64,000 bases of DNA from Linanthus parryae (Eukaryota > Streptophyta > Magnoliopsida > Ericales > Polemoniaceae). Within the stretch, counting starts at the first letter, position 1; every line of letters begins with the position of its first letter. The stretch covers positions 118,432,088 to 118,496,087 of the forward strand of contig JALGPY010000002.1 in assembly GCA_023055425.1 (NCBI GenBank), given 5' to 3'. Made by a program: the position numbers and the translations under genes. This document shows positions 46,344 through 58,155 of the stretch, one piece after another. Under the pieces are notes generated by a model that did not search any database, was not told the origin of the DNA, and saw only the letters and a program-made list of their open reading frames with translations.

Positions 46344-48058
46344 TTGTTTTATTTTTAAGAGGCTTGGCTCCACAATGTAAGCTGTGAAGACACAATCAAG
46401 GAACAGTGGAATAAAGGAGAAGGCCCAGTCAAAGACAAGCTCAGTTCTAGTTCTGTGGAACTAAGTGATTGGGCCAAAACTACTTTTGGGAACGTGAAGA
46501 AACAAATCCGTGAAATCAAGAGACAAATTGGTCGTCTTGATCGAAATAGACAAACAACAAGTATAGCAGCCCAAAAAAGGAAGATGAAGTGAAAACTCAG
46601 TGATCGTTTTCTTAAGGAGGAGAAGATTTGGCAACAAAGATCAAGAGTGCAATGGCTACAAGGTGAGAAAAAATATAACTACTTTCACTGGAATGCATCC
46701 GCTCATAAGGCGCGAAACCTCATAAAGGGCATCGAAGATAAGCACGAACTTGGAAAACAGAAGATGTTGATATCATTAAATTACTCACGGAGTATTTTGA
46801 AGATATTTTTGAAACCTCCAATCCATCAGATGAAGAGACAAACAGTTCATTACAGTTCATCTAGCAAGCAAAGGGACTTCATGGAGGCCCCTTACACTAT
46901 TGGTGAAGTGGAGGAGAGTTTGTAACAAATGAGCCCTTTAAAAGCCCCATGGGTTCCCGACGTTATTCTACCAAAATTTTTGGCCTTTTCTCAAGGAGGA
47001 GGTTGGAAGCTGTATTCTCAACATTCTCAACGGGATTCAAAGTGTCGCGTACTTCAATCACATACTGCTTGCTCTAATTGCCAAGGTGAATCAGGTCAGA
47101 AAACCTTTCTATCTACATTCTATTAGTCTTTGTACGGTTGTTTATAAATCGGTCACTAAGACTATGGCTAATAGACTTAAGGTTGTTCTTCCGAGCATTA
47201 TTTCCAAAGTCAAAATGGATTCATACCCGGGAGGTAGATTTCAGACAACATTATTTACTTCCTTTGAACTCCTTTATACTATGCGCACAAGGGTTAAAGG
47301 AAAAGAAGGCTTCATGGATTTAAAAATGGACATTAGTAAGGCTTATGACCGGGCGGAATGGTCTTTCCTTACTAAAGTCCTAGTCAGACTTGGCTTTGGC
47401 CCAAGATGGATCAGTCTTGTTCACGACTGTGTTTCTACCACTAGTTGTGCCTTTTCTTTTAAGGGACCAATAGTCGGTATGATCAGGCCCAAGAGGGTGC
47501 TTCGTCAGGGGTGTCCCATCTCTACATATCTCTTTTTATTTTGTGGTGAAGTTTTCTCATGTGTTCTCACAAGTTCTATGTCTAGTGGTGCTATTAGAGG
47601 TGTTGCTGCGTCGCAAAGAGGCTCTAAAGTGTCCCACATATTTTTTGTGGACGACAACATTATTTTTACAAAAGCAACGCCAACGGAAGTAAATCACCCA
47701 GCTAAAATCCTACAAGACTATGAAAAAGTCACTGGTCAAAAGGTTAATCTTGAAAAAATCTTCGGTGGTCTTCTTGAGTAATGTTCCAAATGATGTTGGC
47801 CTCACTCTTAGCAACGCATGCGGCGTAAAGAAGGAAATGACCCATGACCGTTACCTGGGTTTGCCAAGAGAAATGGGAAAGAAAAAGATGGTCAATTTTT
47901 TGCATATCTTCAACAGAGTCCAAGATAAACTCAAGAACTATAAGAAGAGATTTTTAACTCCAGCTGGTAAAGAAATCCTTCTGAAAGCAGTAATTGAATA
48001 TATCCCTACTTATTCTATGGGTTGTTCAACTTACCTGCGACTCTTTGTGCTAAACTGA
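46344..48058 (+). pseudogene. LINE ORF2 reverse transcriptase, broken
   Basis: 46344-46925 is the spacer (RSRVQWLQGEKKYNYFHWNA). 47086-47781 holds the core: KTMANRLK, FMDLKMDISKAYDRAEW with the first catalytic Asp, LRQGCPIS, and the active-site motif FVDD (47646-47657; FADD is usual). 47720-48058 continues in another frame with YLGLP and the GKEILLKAV block. Several frameshifts. Confidence 0.85.
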
Positions 48059-48851
48059 GGCGGAGATGGCAAGATTCTGGTGGGGTTTGAATGAGCAGAA
48101 GAGGAAAATCAGTTTGATCTCGTGGAACCGTACCGCAAAGCTGAAGGGGGTATTGAGTTTCACCATCTGCAAGATTTCAACATTGCGATGTTAGGGAAAC
48201 AATTTGGCGAATCCTTCTAAACCCAGATAGTCTATATGCACGAATTCTGTGCCACAAATATTATAAACATTCTGGGTTTTTAAAAGCAGAACTCATACAG
48301 AATTGTTCTTATCTTTGGAGTTGTATTATAGTTAGCAAAGAGCTAGTGCTGAGTGGATGCAGATGGAGACTTTGTAATTGTGAAAACCTCAACGCATTCA
48401 CTGATCCGTCGTTGCTCAGTCCAAAATTCTTCAAACCTTTCACCCCAATTCAGGATTCAAGCCAGTCATGGTGGCATAGCTCATAAAAGAAGACAGGAAA
48501 TGGGATGAAAGGAAAATCAACTCCCTGTTATGGAAAGAAGATGTAGAAGAGATTAAAAGAATCCATATTCCAAAATCCAACACCCCGAATAAACTAATTT
48601 GGAACTTTTCACACAATGGTATGTATATGGTGAATACGGGCTACCAGTTACGAATTCAGCAAGAACACCAGAAAGCCACCATTCAAGGTGGATCAACCTC
48701 GACCCCATCCCAGATTGGTGGAGAAGTTTTTTGGAAGGTGAGACTCCCGAAGAAAAACTTATACCCATTTTGGTGAGCCTTTCACAAGGGGCTGGCGGTT
48801 TGAGAGAACTTAAACCTTAGAGGAATCACCACTGACAGATGGTGCCCTATT
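48059..48851 (+). pseudogene. LINE ORF2 zf-RVT region, broken
   Basis: Traces of WWGLNEQKRKI..., FHHLQDFNIAMLGKQ and, near the end, the P-K-K-x-x-F-W type motif and RWCPI. The zinc motif is cut after CPI by the LTR start at 48852. Confidence 0.6.
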
Positions 48852-48947
48852 TGTTGGAGTAGATTCCCTAGAGACAGTCTTATTTTAGTATGAACATTGT
48901 TTTGGCTAGAATATTCATTTATTACTTATGGAGATATTTAATAATGA
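48852..48947 (+). repeat. First ~96 bp of an Angela-lineage LTR
   Basis: TGTTGGAGTAGATTCCCTAG at the start, then matches the first hundred bases of the E and C LTRs up to TATTTAATAATGA. It is cut by the next repeat at 48948. It could be what is left of the 5' LTR of element E. Confidence 0.7.
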
Positions 48948-50290
48948 TGCAACACCCCCCCCCCCCAAATCATATGACCAGCCGAACCATATATTTGGAA
49001 AGATGCCTCCGTCTAAGGAAATAAATCCCATTCGGAACGGAGCAGGATCGCCGGTTCACAGTTAGTACAACCATCGATAATCCAAAAAATATTTTATTAC
49101 AGATTCAAGATAAACGCTAAAAGTGTTTCCAAAATGATACTACATTTATTTTGTGAAATGAAAATACTAGGAGATGTTCTAAACAACAACCCTTCCTATC
49201 CAGTAGTGTCGTGAACGTCCCCAGCTCCTCTGTACCCTGCGGATTATGAAATAGCGAAAGCGGACCGCAGAAAATTTTCAATCAGTAAAAGCTGAGTAAA
49301 AATCTTACTACAACATGTAAGATGAGTTTTGGATTTATAATTATATAATCAACATGTAACTGAAGAAAACCCACTTGTACTATAAACAATAATTTATTTC
49401 ACACCTTTAATCATTAGTTTAGCTGAGGCGTATTATGGCCCAGTGGGTAACGATGTCCCCAGAGATGTCACGATGCAATAAATCACAATAAGGGTGTCTC
49501 TTGGGATATCACGCTCCCAATTCATCCGAGCGTTATGGGAGCCTATACGTCAATCCCCGCTCATAACACAACTATGAGACCTTAAGTGTTGACACCCCTA
49601 TACCGTAGTGACCCATACTGGTATAAGTAGTACTCCATAGTTTTCACAATCAAACAGGGGGTTCGCCTCGTGCTCCCCCAGCCGTAGCCATAACATTCAA
49701 GGGGGTTCGCCGACATGCTCCCCTGGCCGTAGCCATAATAGTTCAAGGGGGTTTGCCGACATGCTCCCCCGGCCATAGCCATAACAATTCAAGGGGTTTC
49801 GTCTACATGATCCCCCGTCCGTAGCCATAACACACATCCTCTGTACATCACCCCATTTGTATCATAGTGCATTATTCAATCGTCAATACAGAACCGGAAC
49901 ATTTGATTCAAAGATCATATCATAACCGCATATTTTCCGAAAGAAATATTCAAAAGTAATTATCAAAATCATTATGCTCAAGAATTTGATAAATCAATAA
50001 AGTTATTCCACATTTCATAGTTAAAGTGTTGTACACATGAACATACCAATAACAAGTTAGGTGGCGCACGTAATGCAAAAGAAGTCCTAGTACTCGCACT
50101 CAACAAACTCGTCGTCTACGAGGCATATACAAATACAAAATTAATCCTAATTAATATGTAGCTCAAACATACCACAAATGCAACAATGCTCTATATGCGA
50201 TGCGAATGTGTGTCACATATTAATTTTCAAACTAAGTCTACCCGACAATGATTTGTAAGAAATATTTATTAATATCGAGTCTAAATATTA
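48948..50290 (+). repeat. TG(C)AACACCC-type repeat, copy 2
   Basis: Starts TGCAACACC followed by a C run. Same block order as 42893-44165. Contains an expanded 46-bp tandem repeat (49655-49845) present once in copy 1. Its right edge is unclear; sequence up to 50811 and beyond the F insertion (59396 on) may be part of the same repeat. Confidence 0.55.
49655..49845 (+). repeat. Tandem repeat, four units of ~46 bp
   Basis: Units AAGGGGGTTCGCCGACATG followed by CTCCCC(T/C)GGCCGTAGCCATAA, repeated four times with a few changes. The homologous place in copy 1 (about 43665-43710) has one unit. Confidence 0.88.
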
Positions 50291-50811
50291 ATTACATGCC
50301 GTAATCTTTTAGAGAGAATATCATACTAAGATAAATACAAAGAGCTTAAAGTTATTTGATAGTACTTTAAAAGTTATTTTGGCAACTATTTTGAAGTATT
50401 GTTTTTTCACCCACTTATTATTAATTATATTAAAAAGAATATTTTAGAATCAATAAGAAAAAGAGGATAATAGATATTGATATTTACAAAATCACATCTT
50501 AATAGAGAAGACGTCTTACTATCATTTTATACAAAATAAACATCTAAAAAAAGATTATTTAAAAAGACATATTTATTATATTATTTGTTAGATCTTTAAA
50601 CTCGCTTATTTTCATTCTAAATAAACACAATACTACATAACTAGTTTTGTCTTGAGGAAAGCATGCGGATATTTCTTATAGCCCGTTTATATTAATAGAA
50701 CTATTTCATTAAATTTTGTTGTAAAATATTATTTAAAAAATAATTAACACGTCTATTTATAAGATAGAACAAGGTTCATAGTTTACAACTAACTTAATAG
50801 GAAAACATAAT
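50291..50811. other. AT-rich sequence left of element F
   Basis: No gene. Interrupted by F, with ATAAT at its edge; continuation is at 59391. Confidence 0.5.
50807..50811. repeat. Target site duplication of element F, left (ATAAT)
   Basis: ATAAT before the LTR start and again at 59391-59395. Confidence 0.92.
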
Positions 50812-52041
50812 TGTAAGTTCAGCTTGTTTCAAAGGCTTGAAACAACTTGTCTGCTTCAAGGCTTTGAAACTATTTTCAAAGGTTTGAAATATCCAGTGCA
50901 TTATACAGCATGAACTTACGGGGAGATTTTAATTATAATCTGACTCCTAAATCCCTATACTTGATTATGTGTTATTTGATGATGAACAACACACTATTTT
51001 GATGATCTAAACTATTTCTAATCCATCTGTTTGGACAATTTTTTGCAGGGATAAGTTGTTACCTACTTTGCAGGGTCTATTTCCTAAACTTGTGTTCTTG
51101 CGGAAAAGGAAACTGGATTGAAAGATTGATTCTGTGATTATGGAAACATGTATGGACCTTCCTAACATACTTAGCTACAATATCAAGTCATTATATTTGA
51201 AGATATTGAGCAACTAGCCGTTGGGAAGTGCTATTAGACAAGTCAAGATTAGCAGCTAATTTTTAGGAAGTTTGTTATGAAAAGATCTTGAAGATCTGCT
51301 ATTCAAACTAGCTACATAAGAGGGAATGACTGAAGAATTTGAAACAGAGGCACGAACACAGAGACTGATACATTCTCAGGATTGACAAGCAACACAGAAG
51401 GAGATTCATTTCACTTAATCCACTCTTCAGAAGATCACTACTTCATCAGTTCTCAGTGTTCTTATTTCTGATCTATATTTGTATATTATTTAGATAATAC
51501 TTGTTACATCTTATTTTCGTGAGTTTTTCAAGTGAACAATAGAAAATTCTTGTTGGATCAGTTATCTAGAGAAGGTACTAGATAGGTTAGTGAGAGCCAA
51601 AAACTGTAAGAGAGTAAGGAAACTCTCAATGCTTGGGATCTAGGGCTTAACTTTTGATTAGTAAGAATTGAGTTGAAAATCCTATAGGGATCAAATTTAT
51701 GAGGTAGAGACGTAGGTCCAATTGGACTGAACTCTATAAATCCCTGTGTCCCTTGCATTTATCTTGCTGCTATTTACCTAGCTTATTTTCTGTGCAAAAC
51801 AAGTTTTAAGTTCAACGGTTTGAAAGACATTTCAAGGCGTTGAAAACTCTCAGCATTTTTTCTGTCATCTGTTTTGATTCCAAGGACTTAAAACTCATTT
51901 CAAGGCCTTGAAATGCTAATTGCTTTTCAAAAACTTCTTTGAAACCACTATTTTAGCAAAAATGGGAAAGTTTCCATACTTTATTCAACCCTCCCTTCTA
52001 GAGTATTGATCCTGCTTTACTACCTTCATTAATGTCTTTCA
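50812..52041 (+). repeat. 5' LTR of element F
   Basis: TGTAAGTTCAGC...GTCTTTCA. Contains at least seven copies of the palindromic motif, three in the first 80 bases (50827, 50854, 50874) and four near the end (51810, 51830, 51878, 51898). Confidence 0.92.
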
Positions 52042-52043
52042 AT

Positions 52044-52055
52044 TGGTATAAGAGC
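52044..52055 (+). other. Primer binding site of element F
   Basis: TGGTATAAGAGC, one base different from the Met-tRNA-type TGGTATCAGAGC. Confidence 0.85.
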
Positions 52056-52087
52056 CTGCACTGCATTGATTTAACTATCTTGTGATT

Positions 52088-53190
52088 ATGAGTACTGTAG
52101 GTGATGGTGGTTTCTCTCAGGGAAGAGTTGCTAACATACCTCCTTTATTCTGTGGTGACAAATTTGTGCACTTGATCAAGATATGGAGTTGTTGACTATC
52201 ATACATAATGGTCCTGAGACATTCTACACATAGAGAGATGGGATCAGAACCCCCAAGACTAAGGATTCACTTTTTGCTTCTGAGTTAGAACAGTTTTCTA
52301 AAAATTACAGAGCTCTGAATCTCTTATATTGTGCTTTGAGTGCAGATGAATTCAACAGGATTTCAGGTTGCAAGACTGCTTAAAAAATATGGCGCAAACT
52401 GGTGATAACCTTTGAAGGTACCAGTCAAGTCAAGCAGACAATGATCAACATATTTCTTAGACAGTATAAACTGTTTAAAATGAATGGAGACGAGTCCATC
52501 AAAGACATGTTCAATAGGTTAACTAACATTGTCAGCAATCTGGACACTTTGGAAAAATCTTTTTCCAATGAAGAGAAAGTCAGGAAAGTTTTGAGAAGCC
52601 TTCCCAAAGCTAAATGGGAACAAAAAACTACTGCTATTGAAGAATCTCAAGATCTATCATCAATTCAACTTGATGACTTTCAGGGAAACCTTCTTACACA
52701 TGAACTTTCCATGAATGAAGTTGATGGAGAACTGCCAGATAATGTCAAGAATCTAGCTCTCAAGGCTAAGGAGAATGTGCCTTCTCAAAGCCTTGAAAAT
52801 GAAGAAGATGATGATGAAGATCCTTTTACTCTGATTTCCAAAGCCTTGACTAGAATTCTAAAAATGAAGAAGAATTTTGGAAACAAATACTTCAGCAGGG
52901 ATAAACAAAAATCCTCCAGTAGAAAATACTACAAAGGTAAATCTTTTTTCCATGGTAATATGTCTAAAGTAATGAATTGCTTTGAGTGTGGTGATGCAGG
53001 ACATTTGACTAGAGACTGTTCACACAAGAAAAGCAAACACTTTAAGAAGAAAGACCATAACAGGAGAAAGAGGGCTATGATAGCTTCTCGGAGTGACTGA
53101 GACTCCTCAAGTGATTCTGAATCTGAAGAAGAACAGGACAACCTCTGCCTTATGGCCAAGCATGATGAAAGTTCTGAAAGAACATTGAGG
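52088..53190 (+). pseudogene. gag of element F, broken
   Basis: ATG 52088 gives MSTVGDGGFSQGRVANIPPL, then a frameshift near 52170 and stops up to 52400. 52402-53100 is open: SIRE-type Gag (TSQVKQTMINIFLRQYKLFK, LRSLPKAKWEQK, LLTHELSM) and a CCHC knuckle CFECGDAGHLTRDC at 52978-53019. A TGA at 53098 precedes the Ser/Glu-rich segment. Palindromic motifs at 52783 and 52835 lie in the frame as SQSLEN and SKALT. Confidence 0.85.
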
Positions 53191-53192
53191 TA

Positions 53193-53570
53193 ATGGTAAA
53201 CCGTTTGATTTCAAAACCAACAGATGTCCTCTCTGATTATCTTAGAACAATGCTTTTAAATGAAGAGGACTATAAGAAAGAAATCAGGAATTTGAAAGAA
53301 AAGGTTCATGAGCAAGCCAAGGATAGTTTTCAACTTGTTTGTCAAAATCAGAATCTTAAAATATCTCAGAAGAAATCTGACAGGGATTTCAAAGCCTTGG
53401 AAACCAATTTCAAAGCCTTGAAAACTGAAGTCAAGGAAGTAGTCACTGAGAAGTCTCTTTTGAGTGACTACATTGTTGCTCTAAGACATAATTTGATGAA
53501 TTGGAGGAATAAAGAACTACTCTGGCCGAGAAACTTAACCTAAGAAAGTTATTACCAAACTTGCTCTCTC
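53193..53570 (+). pseudogene. Coiled-coil segment between Gag and protease of element F
   Basis: Open frame 53193-53543 of Lys/Glu/Leu heptad-like text (EEDYKKEIRNLKEKVHEQ). It carries two palindromic motif copies (53387, 53408) read as FKALETNFKALKTE, a different frame from the copies in gag. SIRE-lineage Gags usually have such a coiled coil. Confidence 0.7.
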
Positions 53571-53899
53571 AGAACACAATCTTAGCCTGATTCTTGAAGG
53601 AAAATTAAAGTTTGTTCACAAAACTGGTATTGGTTACATCAAAATTTTCCTAGAAAGAACAATACAAGATTTGTGAAGGCTCGCAGAAGAACTTCTGCTA
53701 TGTGTCATTACTGCAACATAATTGATCATGTTAAGATGACTTGTCCTTTTTGAAGAAGAGGCCCTTACATAATGAGGAACACTTTTCCAATTCAACTTAA
53801 AGGACACGTAAGACAGATATGAGTTCCTACAGGAGTTAGACCACCTAACATGGTTGACCCTGAATATGAATCTAAATTCCACACTTGGTCTAACAAATG

Positions 53900-55130
53900 G
53901 GTAAGGTAGTGAATGATGTTTGCAGGTTATCACCAAGAGAAAAGAACATAAATGGTTTATGGATAGTGGTTGCTCCAGACATATGAGTGGCAAGAGAACT
54001 TTATTATTAGAACTGAAAGAGCAATCTGAAGGTTCAATCACACTTGGTGACAAAGGCAAATGCAATATATTGGGTATTGGTAAAGTTGGTACAGATTCTG
54101 AAAATTCTATTATGATGTTTATGTAGTTGATGGCTTGAAATTCAATTTGGTTAGTGTATATCAGTTATGTGACAATGACAACTAATTTATTTTTGACAAA
54201 GAAAAGTGTGGTGCAAAATGAAAAATCTGGAATTTGCATCCTCGATGCCTCAAGGTCAAATAATGTTTATACTTTCAACACTAAGAAAGTTGCAGGAGAA
54301 TGTCGGAAATGTCTCAAGGCCTTGAAAGAGGATTCAAAGCTTTGGCACAGAAAGATTGGAAAAATTAGCTTGAATACTTTGAACCACTTAGTTACTAAAG
54401 AACTAGTAAGAGGTCTACCTTCTATAAAGTTCAAGAATGAAGAAGTATGCAAAGCATGTGCTCAAGGTAAACAGACAAGAAGTTCATTCAAGTCAAAGAA
54501 CTTTGTAAGTACTACTAGACCAATTATTGCATATGGATCTCTGTGGTCCAATGAAAAATCCAACTCCAAAGGGTAAGATGTAAATGTTAGTTATTGTTGA
54601 TGATTTCTCTATATTTAATTGGGTGATGTTTCTTAGAGATAAATCTGAAGCTCTTTCTGAATTTTCAAAGCTTTGTAAAGAACTTCAAACACTGAAAAAC
54701 CTGCTTATTGCTTATATTAGAAGTGATCATGGTAGATAATTTGATCAATTTGAGTTTGATTTATTTTGTGCTAAGCATGGAATCTCACAAATTCTCTGCT
54801 CCTAGAACTCCTCAACAGAATGGTGTTGTTGAAAGAAAGAACAGGACTCTTGAAGACATGTCAAAGATAATGCTTCTAGAGAAAAAATTTCCAAAATCGT
54901 TTTGGGTAGAAGTTGTAAAAATTGCCAACTATATACTTAACAGGTGATTTATTAGGCCTATCCTGAAGAAGACTCCTTATGAGAATTTCAAAGGAAGAAA
55001 TCCAAACGTCTCTTACTTCAAACCTTTCTGTTGCACTTGTTATGTTCATAACAATGGTAAGGACAATCTTGGTAAGTTTGATGCCAGAAGTGATGAAGGT
55101 ATTTTTCTTGGTTATTCACTGACTAGCAAA
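53900..55130 (+). pseudogene. Protease, pre-integrase and integrase of element F, broken
   Basis: Protease site MDSGCSRHMSG (DSG at 53962-53970). Pre-integrase LWHRKIGKISLNTLN...CKACAQGKQTRS (54340-54490), in which the usual LGH is IGK. The integrase core lies in shifted frames from 54590 (VIVDDFSIFNWVMFL, RSDHG), then TPQQNGVVERKNRTL with the catalytic Glu (54810-54850). Multiple stops and shifts. Confidence 0.85.
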
Positions 55131-55319
55131 GCTTATAGAATTTATAAAAATAGAATCGAGCTTGTTGAAGAAAGAATTCATGTTATTTTTAATGAAAGCT
55201 ATGATGGTTCTTTGAGTGAAAATTTTGCAGACTTGAATTTAAACAAGCATGAGTCAGAAGGTGAAGTAGAGCTTTCAAATGGTTCCAAGGAAAGCTTGCT
55301 AGAAAATATTAAGAATTTT

Positions 55320-57110
55320 CACGGCCTTGAAAATGAGTCTCAAAGCCTTGAAAAAGAACCTCAAGAGAATTAATGTGAACAAGCCACTACTTCAAGTTCA
55401 CAAAAACCTGAGAAGATTCCTGATGAACCAGAACCATGGACACCAAGGAAAATATTCAAATATCTTTCAGCTCATCCAGTTGACAACATTATATCTGAGC
55501 CATCCACCTGAGCCATCCACTGGTACACATACAAGATCACAGTTGAAGAACCTATGTGCTTTCAATACTTTTGTCTCTCTTATGGAGTCTAAGAATGTGA
55601 AAGAAGCATTACAAGAAGAATACTGGATCATTTCAATGCAAAGTGAACTCTATGAATTTGAGAGGAACAAGGTATGGAATCTAGTTCCTCCACCTAAGGA
55701 CCAGTCTTTCATTGGTACCAGGTGGGTTTTCAGAAACAAGTTAGATGAGAATGGTAAGGTAATCGGAAACAAAGCAAGACTGGTAGCTCAAGGCTACAAC
55801 CAGGAAAAAGGTATTGATTATGAGGAGACTTTTTCTCCTGTTTCAAGGCTAGAAGCAATTAGAATATTACTTGCATTTACATATCACAAAAATATGAAAC
55901 TTTTTATAATGGATGTGAAATGTGAATTTCTAAATGGATATTTGCAAGAAGAAGTCTATGTTGCTCAACCTCCTGATTTTGAAAATGTCGAGTTTCCTGA
56001 CCATGTTAACTTGAAAAAGCTCTTTATGGGTTGAAACAAGCTCCAAGGGCTTGGTATGAAAGACTGTCAAAGTTTCTACTTGAAAATGATTTCAAAATAG
56101 GATTAGTAGATAAAACCCTTTTCATAAAGACTCATGAGAAAGATATTCTATTAGTTGAAATATATGGTGATGATATTCTATTTGGAGCTACTAATGATTC
56201 TCTTTGAAAAGATGTCTTAAGTCTTATGAGCAGTGAATTGGAAATGAGTTTGATGGGAGAGCTCAAATTATTTCTTGGACTTCATATACATAAAATGAAG
56301 AAAGGAATCTTTCTGCATTAGAACAAGTATACCAAGGACTTGTTAAACAAGTACAATAAGTCTCAGTCCACGGTAGCAAAAACCCCTATGAGCTCTACAC
56401 TGTCATTAGACAAATATCAAGCTGGTAAGAGTGTGAATGTGAAAGAATAAAGAGGTATGATTGGATCATTGCTATATCTCATTGCAAGTAGACCAGATAT
56501 CATGTTTAGTGTTTGTACGTGTGCTAGATTTCAAGCTGATCCTAAGGAATCACACTTGGTTGCTGTCAAAAGAATATTCAGATATCTCAATGGTACCAAA
56601 GACTTAGGGATTTGGTATCTTAAACAATCTAATTTCTCTTTGTGTGGCTATCAGATGCTAAATTTGTAGGTTACAAAGTGGATAGAAAAATCACATCGGG
56701 GTGTTGCCAATTTCTTGGAACATCACTGATCAGCTGGCATTCAAATAAACAAAATTCGGTAGCCCTATCAACAGCAGAAGCTGAATACATAGCAGCTGAA
56801 GCTTTCCGTTCACAAGTACTGTATGGATAGCTCCGAAAATGAGAGATCTTGGATTTGACTTCAGAGATATACCTATCAAATGTGACAACACCTGTGCAAT
56901 ATCAATTACAAAGAATCATCGTTCAACACTTAATGGACCAAACACATAGATGTTAGACATCGATTCATCAGAGATCATGCTGAGAAAGGTGATGTTAATC
57001 TTGAATTTGTGTCTACTAACATGCAATTGGCAGATATCTAAACTAAACCACTGCCTGGGGATAGATTCTCAGCCCTGAGATTAGAATGGGCATGCTAAAG
57101 AAAGAAGCAT
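55320..57110 (+). pseudogene. Reverse transcriptase and RNase H of element F, broken
   Basis: 55327-56034 has the start of the reverse transcriptase (WNLVPPPKDQSFIGTRWVF, GIDYEETFSPVSRLEAIR, MDVKCEFLNGYLQEEVYV, where Cys replaces the usual Ser/Thr-Ala). Active-site codons at 56163-56174 read YGDD instead of YVDD. 56457-56669 and 56642-56830 are RNase H pieces (MIGSLLYLIASRPDI, LSTAEAEYIAAE). Stops at about 56032, 56205, 56320 and 56448, plus frameshifts. Confidence 0.87.
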
Positions 57111-57304
57111 TGGTTTAGAGGGAGTACCAGATACGTATCAGGTAAGTATTATGTGTTTCAAAAGTTTTGAATAGATTTTCAAAGACTTGAAAATCCTTTC
57201 AAAGCCTTGATTTTATGTGCTTCAGTTATATAGCTTTTCAGGGCCTTGATTTGGGAATATTCTGTTTCCTTTTCAAACTCAAACTCTTCAGTATTTATCT
57301 ATTT

Positions 57305-57340
<36 letters not shown>

Positions 57341-58142
57341 TCACTCCTGCCTCTCTTTTCTATACCCTCAAAACCTAATGAGCACGAGAAGAACTTCTGA
57401 TAGAATCAAGATGGATGGAGGTTCAAAAGAAAGTCTCTGAAAAGAAGAGGAAGACTGTAGAGGAAGAGGTTCAAACTCTCAGTGATGATTCAAGTTCCAG
57501 AACCCCAAGTGCAGTACAGGCTCCTTCTCCTCCAGAGAAGAAGATCAAGAACGATCAGACTCAGGGATGTTAGTCAAAGATCTTAAGAAGAAAAAGAAAG
57601 CAAACGTTCCAGAGATAGTGACTGAGGCACATCTTTTTTATGATGAGGTGGTTTGTAATGCTGATGATGAAGCTTCTAAATAAGAAGAACAAAAAGATGA
57701 TGAGGATGATGAAGAAGACAGTGGAGAAGAAGATGCAGAGCCAAAGGAGATGGAGACCCAACCCCCTAATTCTTGCCTCTTCTTTCTATCTTTGTCAAGG
57801 CCTTTAATTTCTTTTCAAAGTCTTGAAAAGTTCTGCTTTTAAAACTTCTATTTATGCTTTAAGGTTTCCAAACTTTGATCCAACAATTTCTCATTATTTT
57901 TTGATGAAAGTCGAAAGGGGGAGAAAACTTTAGGCTTTATTTGGTTATTTGGTACTTTTTATATGACTTAGAGATCTGGTTTAGATTTGTAGGATTTTCT
58001 GGATTTTGCTGCTTAATAAGTTGGATTATTTGGATATTTTGTGTTACAGTTTATCATCGTAGTTACTCTGCTATGCTCTCATGAATTTTTTTTTTTTTTT
58101 GTAGATACTCAGTCCTTAAGTGGATTGTGGTTTGGTCTTTAA
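57111..58142 (+). pseudogene. Post-pol region of element F with remnant of an extra open reading frame
   Basis: SIRE-lineage elements often carry an additional, envelope-like reading frame between pol and the 3' LTR. Here 57378-57440 starts MSTRRTSDRIKMDGGSKESL then stops, and 57440-57760 continues in several frames with Lys/Glu/Asp-rich text (KKRKTVEEEVQTLSDDSSS, later runs of Asp and Glu). No membrane segment or recognisable domain is left. The region also contains a (CT)n run and at least six palindromic motif copies (57156, 57177, 57197, 57236, 57792, 57813). Confidence 0.5.
57308..57338 (+). repeat. (CT)n microsatellite
   Basis: About 15 CT units in the region following pol of F. Confidence 0.9.
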
Positions 58143-58152
58143 TCAAGGGGGA
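58143..58152 (+). other. Polypurine tract of element F
   Basis: ATCAAGGGGGA just before the 3' LTR, the form known from SIRE elements. Confidence 0.85.
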
Positions 58153-58155
58153 TAT

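Larger units (their letters stand above)
44166..48851 (+). mobile_element. L1-type LINE, decayed and 3'-truncated
   Basis: ORF1 (44216-45523) followed by ORF2 (45610-48851) in the order endonuclease, reverse transcriptase, zf-RVT. No RNase H and no poly-A tail: the sequence breaks off at the zf-RVT Cys motif, where an Angela LTR piece begins. Many stops throughout. Confidence 0.85.

Noticed and set aside
49655..49845. CRISPR array
   Set aside because: Units are contiguous without unique spacers, and the DNA is plant nuclear.
42893..50290. Copies at 42893-44165 and 48948-50290 as the two LTRs of one element around the LINE
   Set aside because: The enclosed sequence is a LINE plus an Angela LTR scrap, with no primer site or purine tract at the inner edges, and the copies are strongly diverged.
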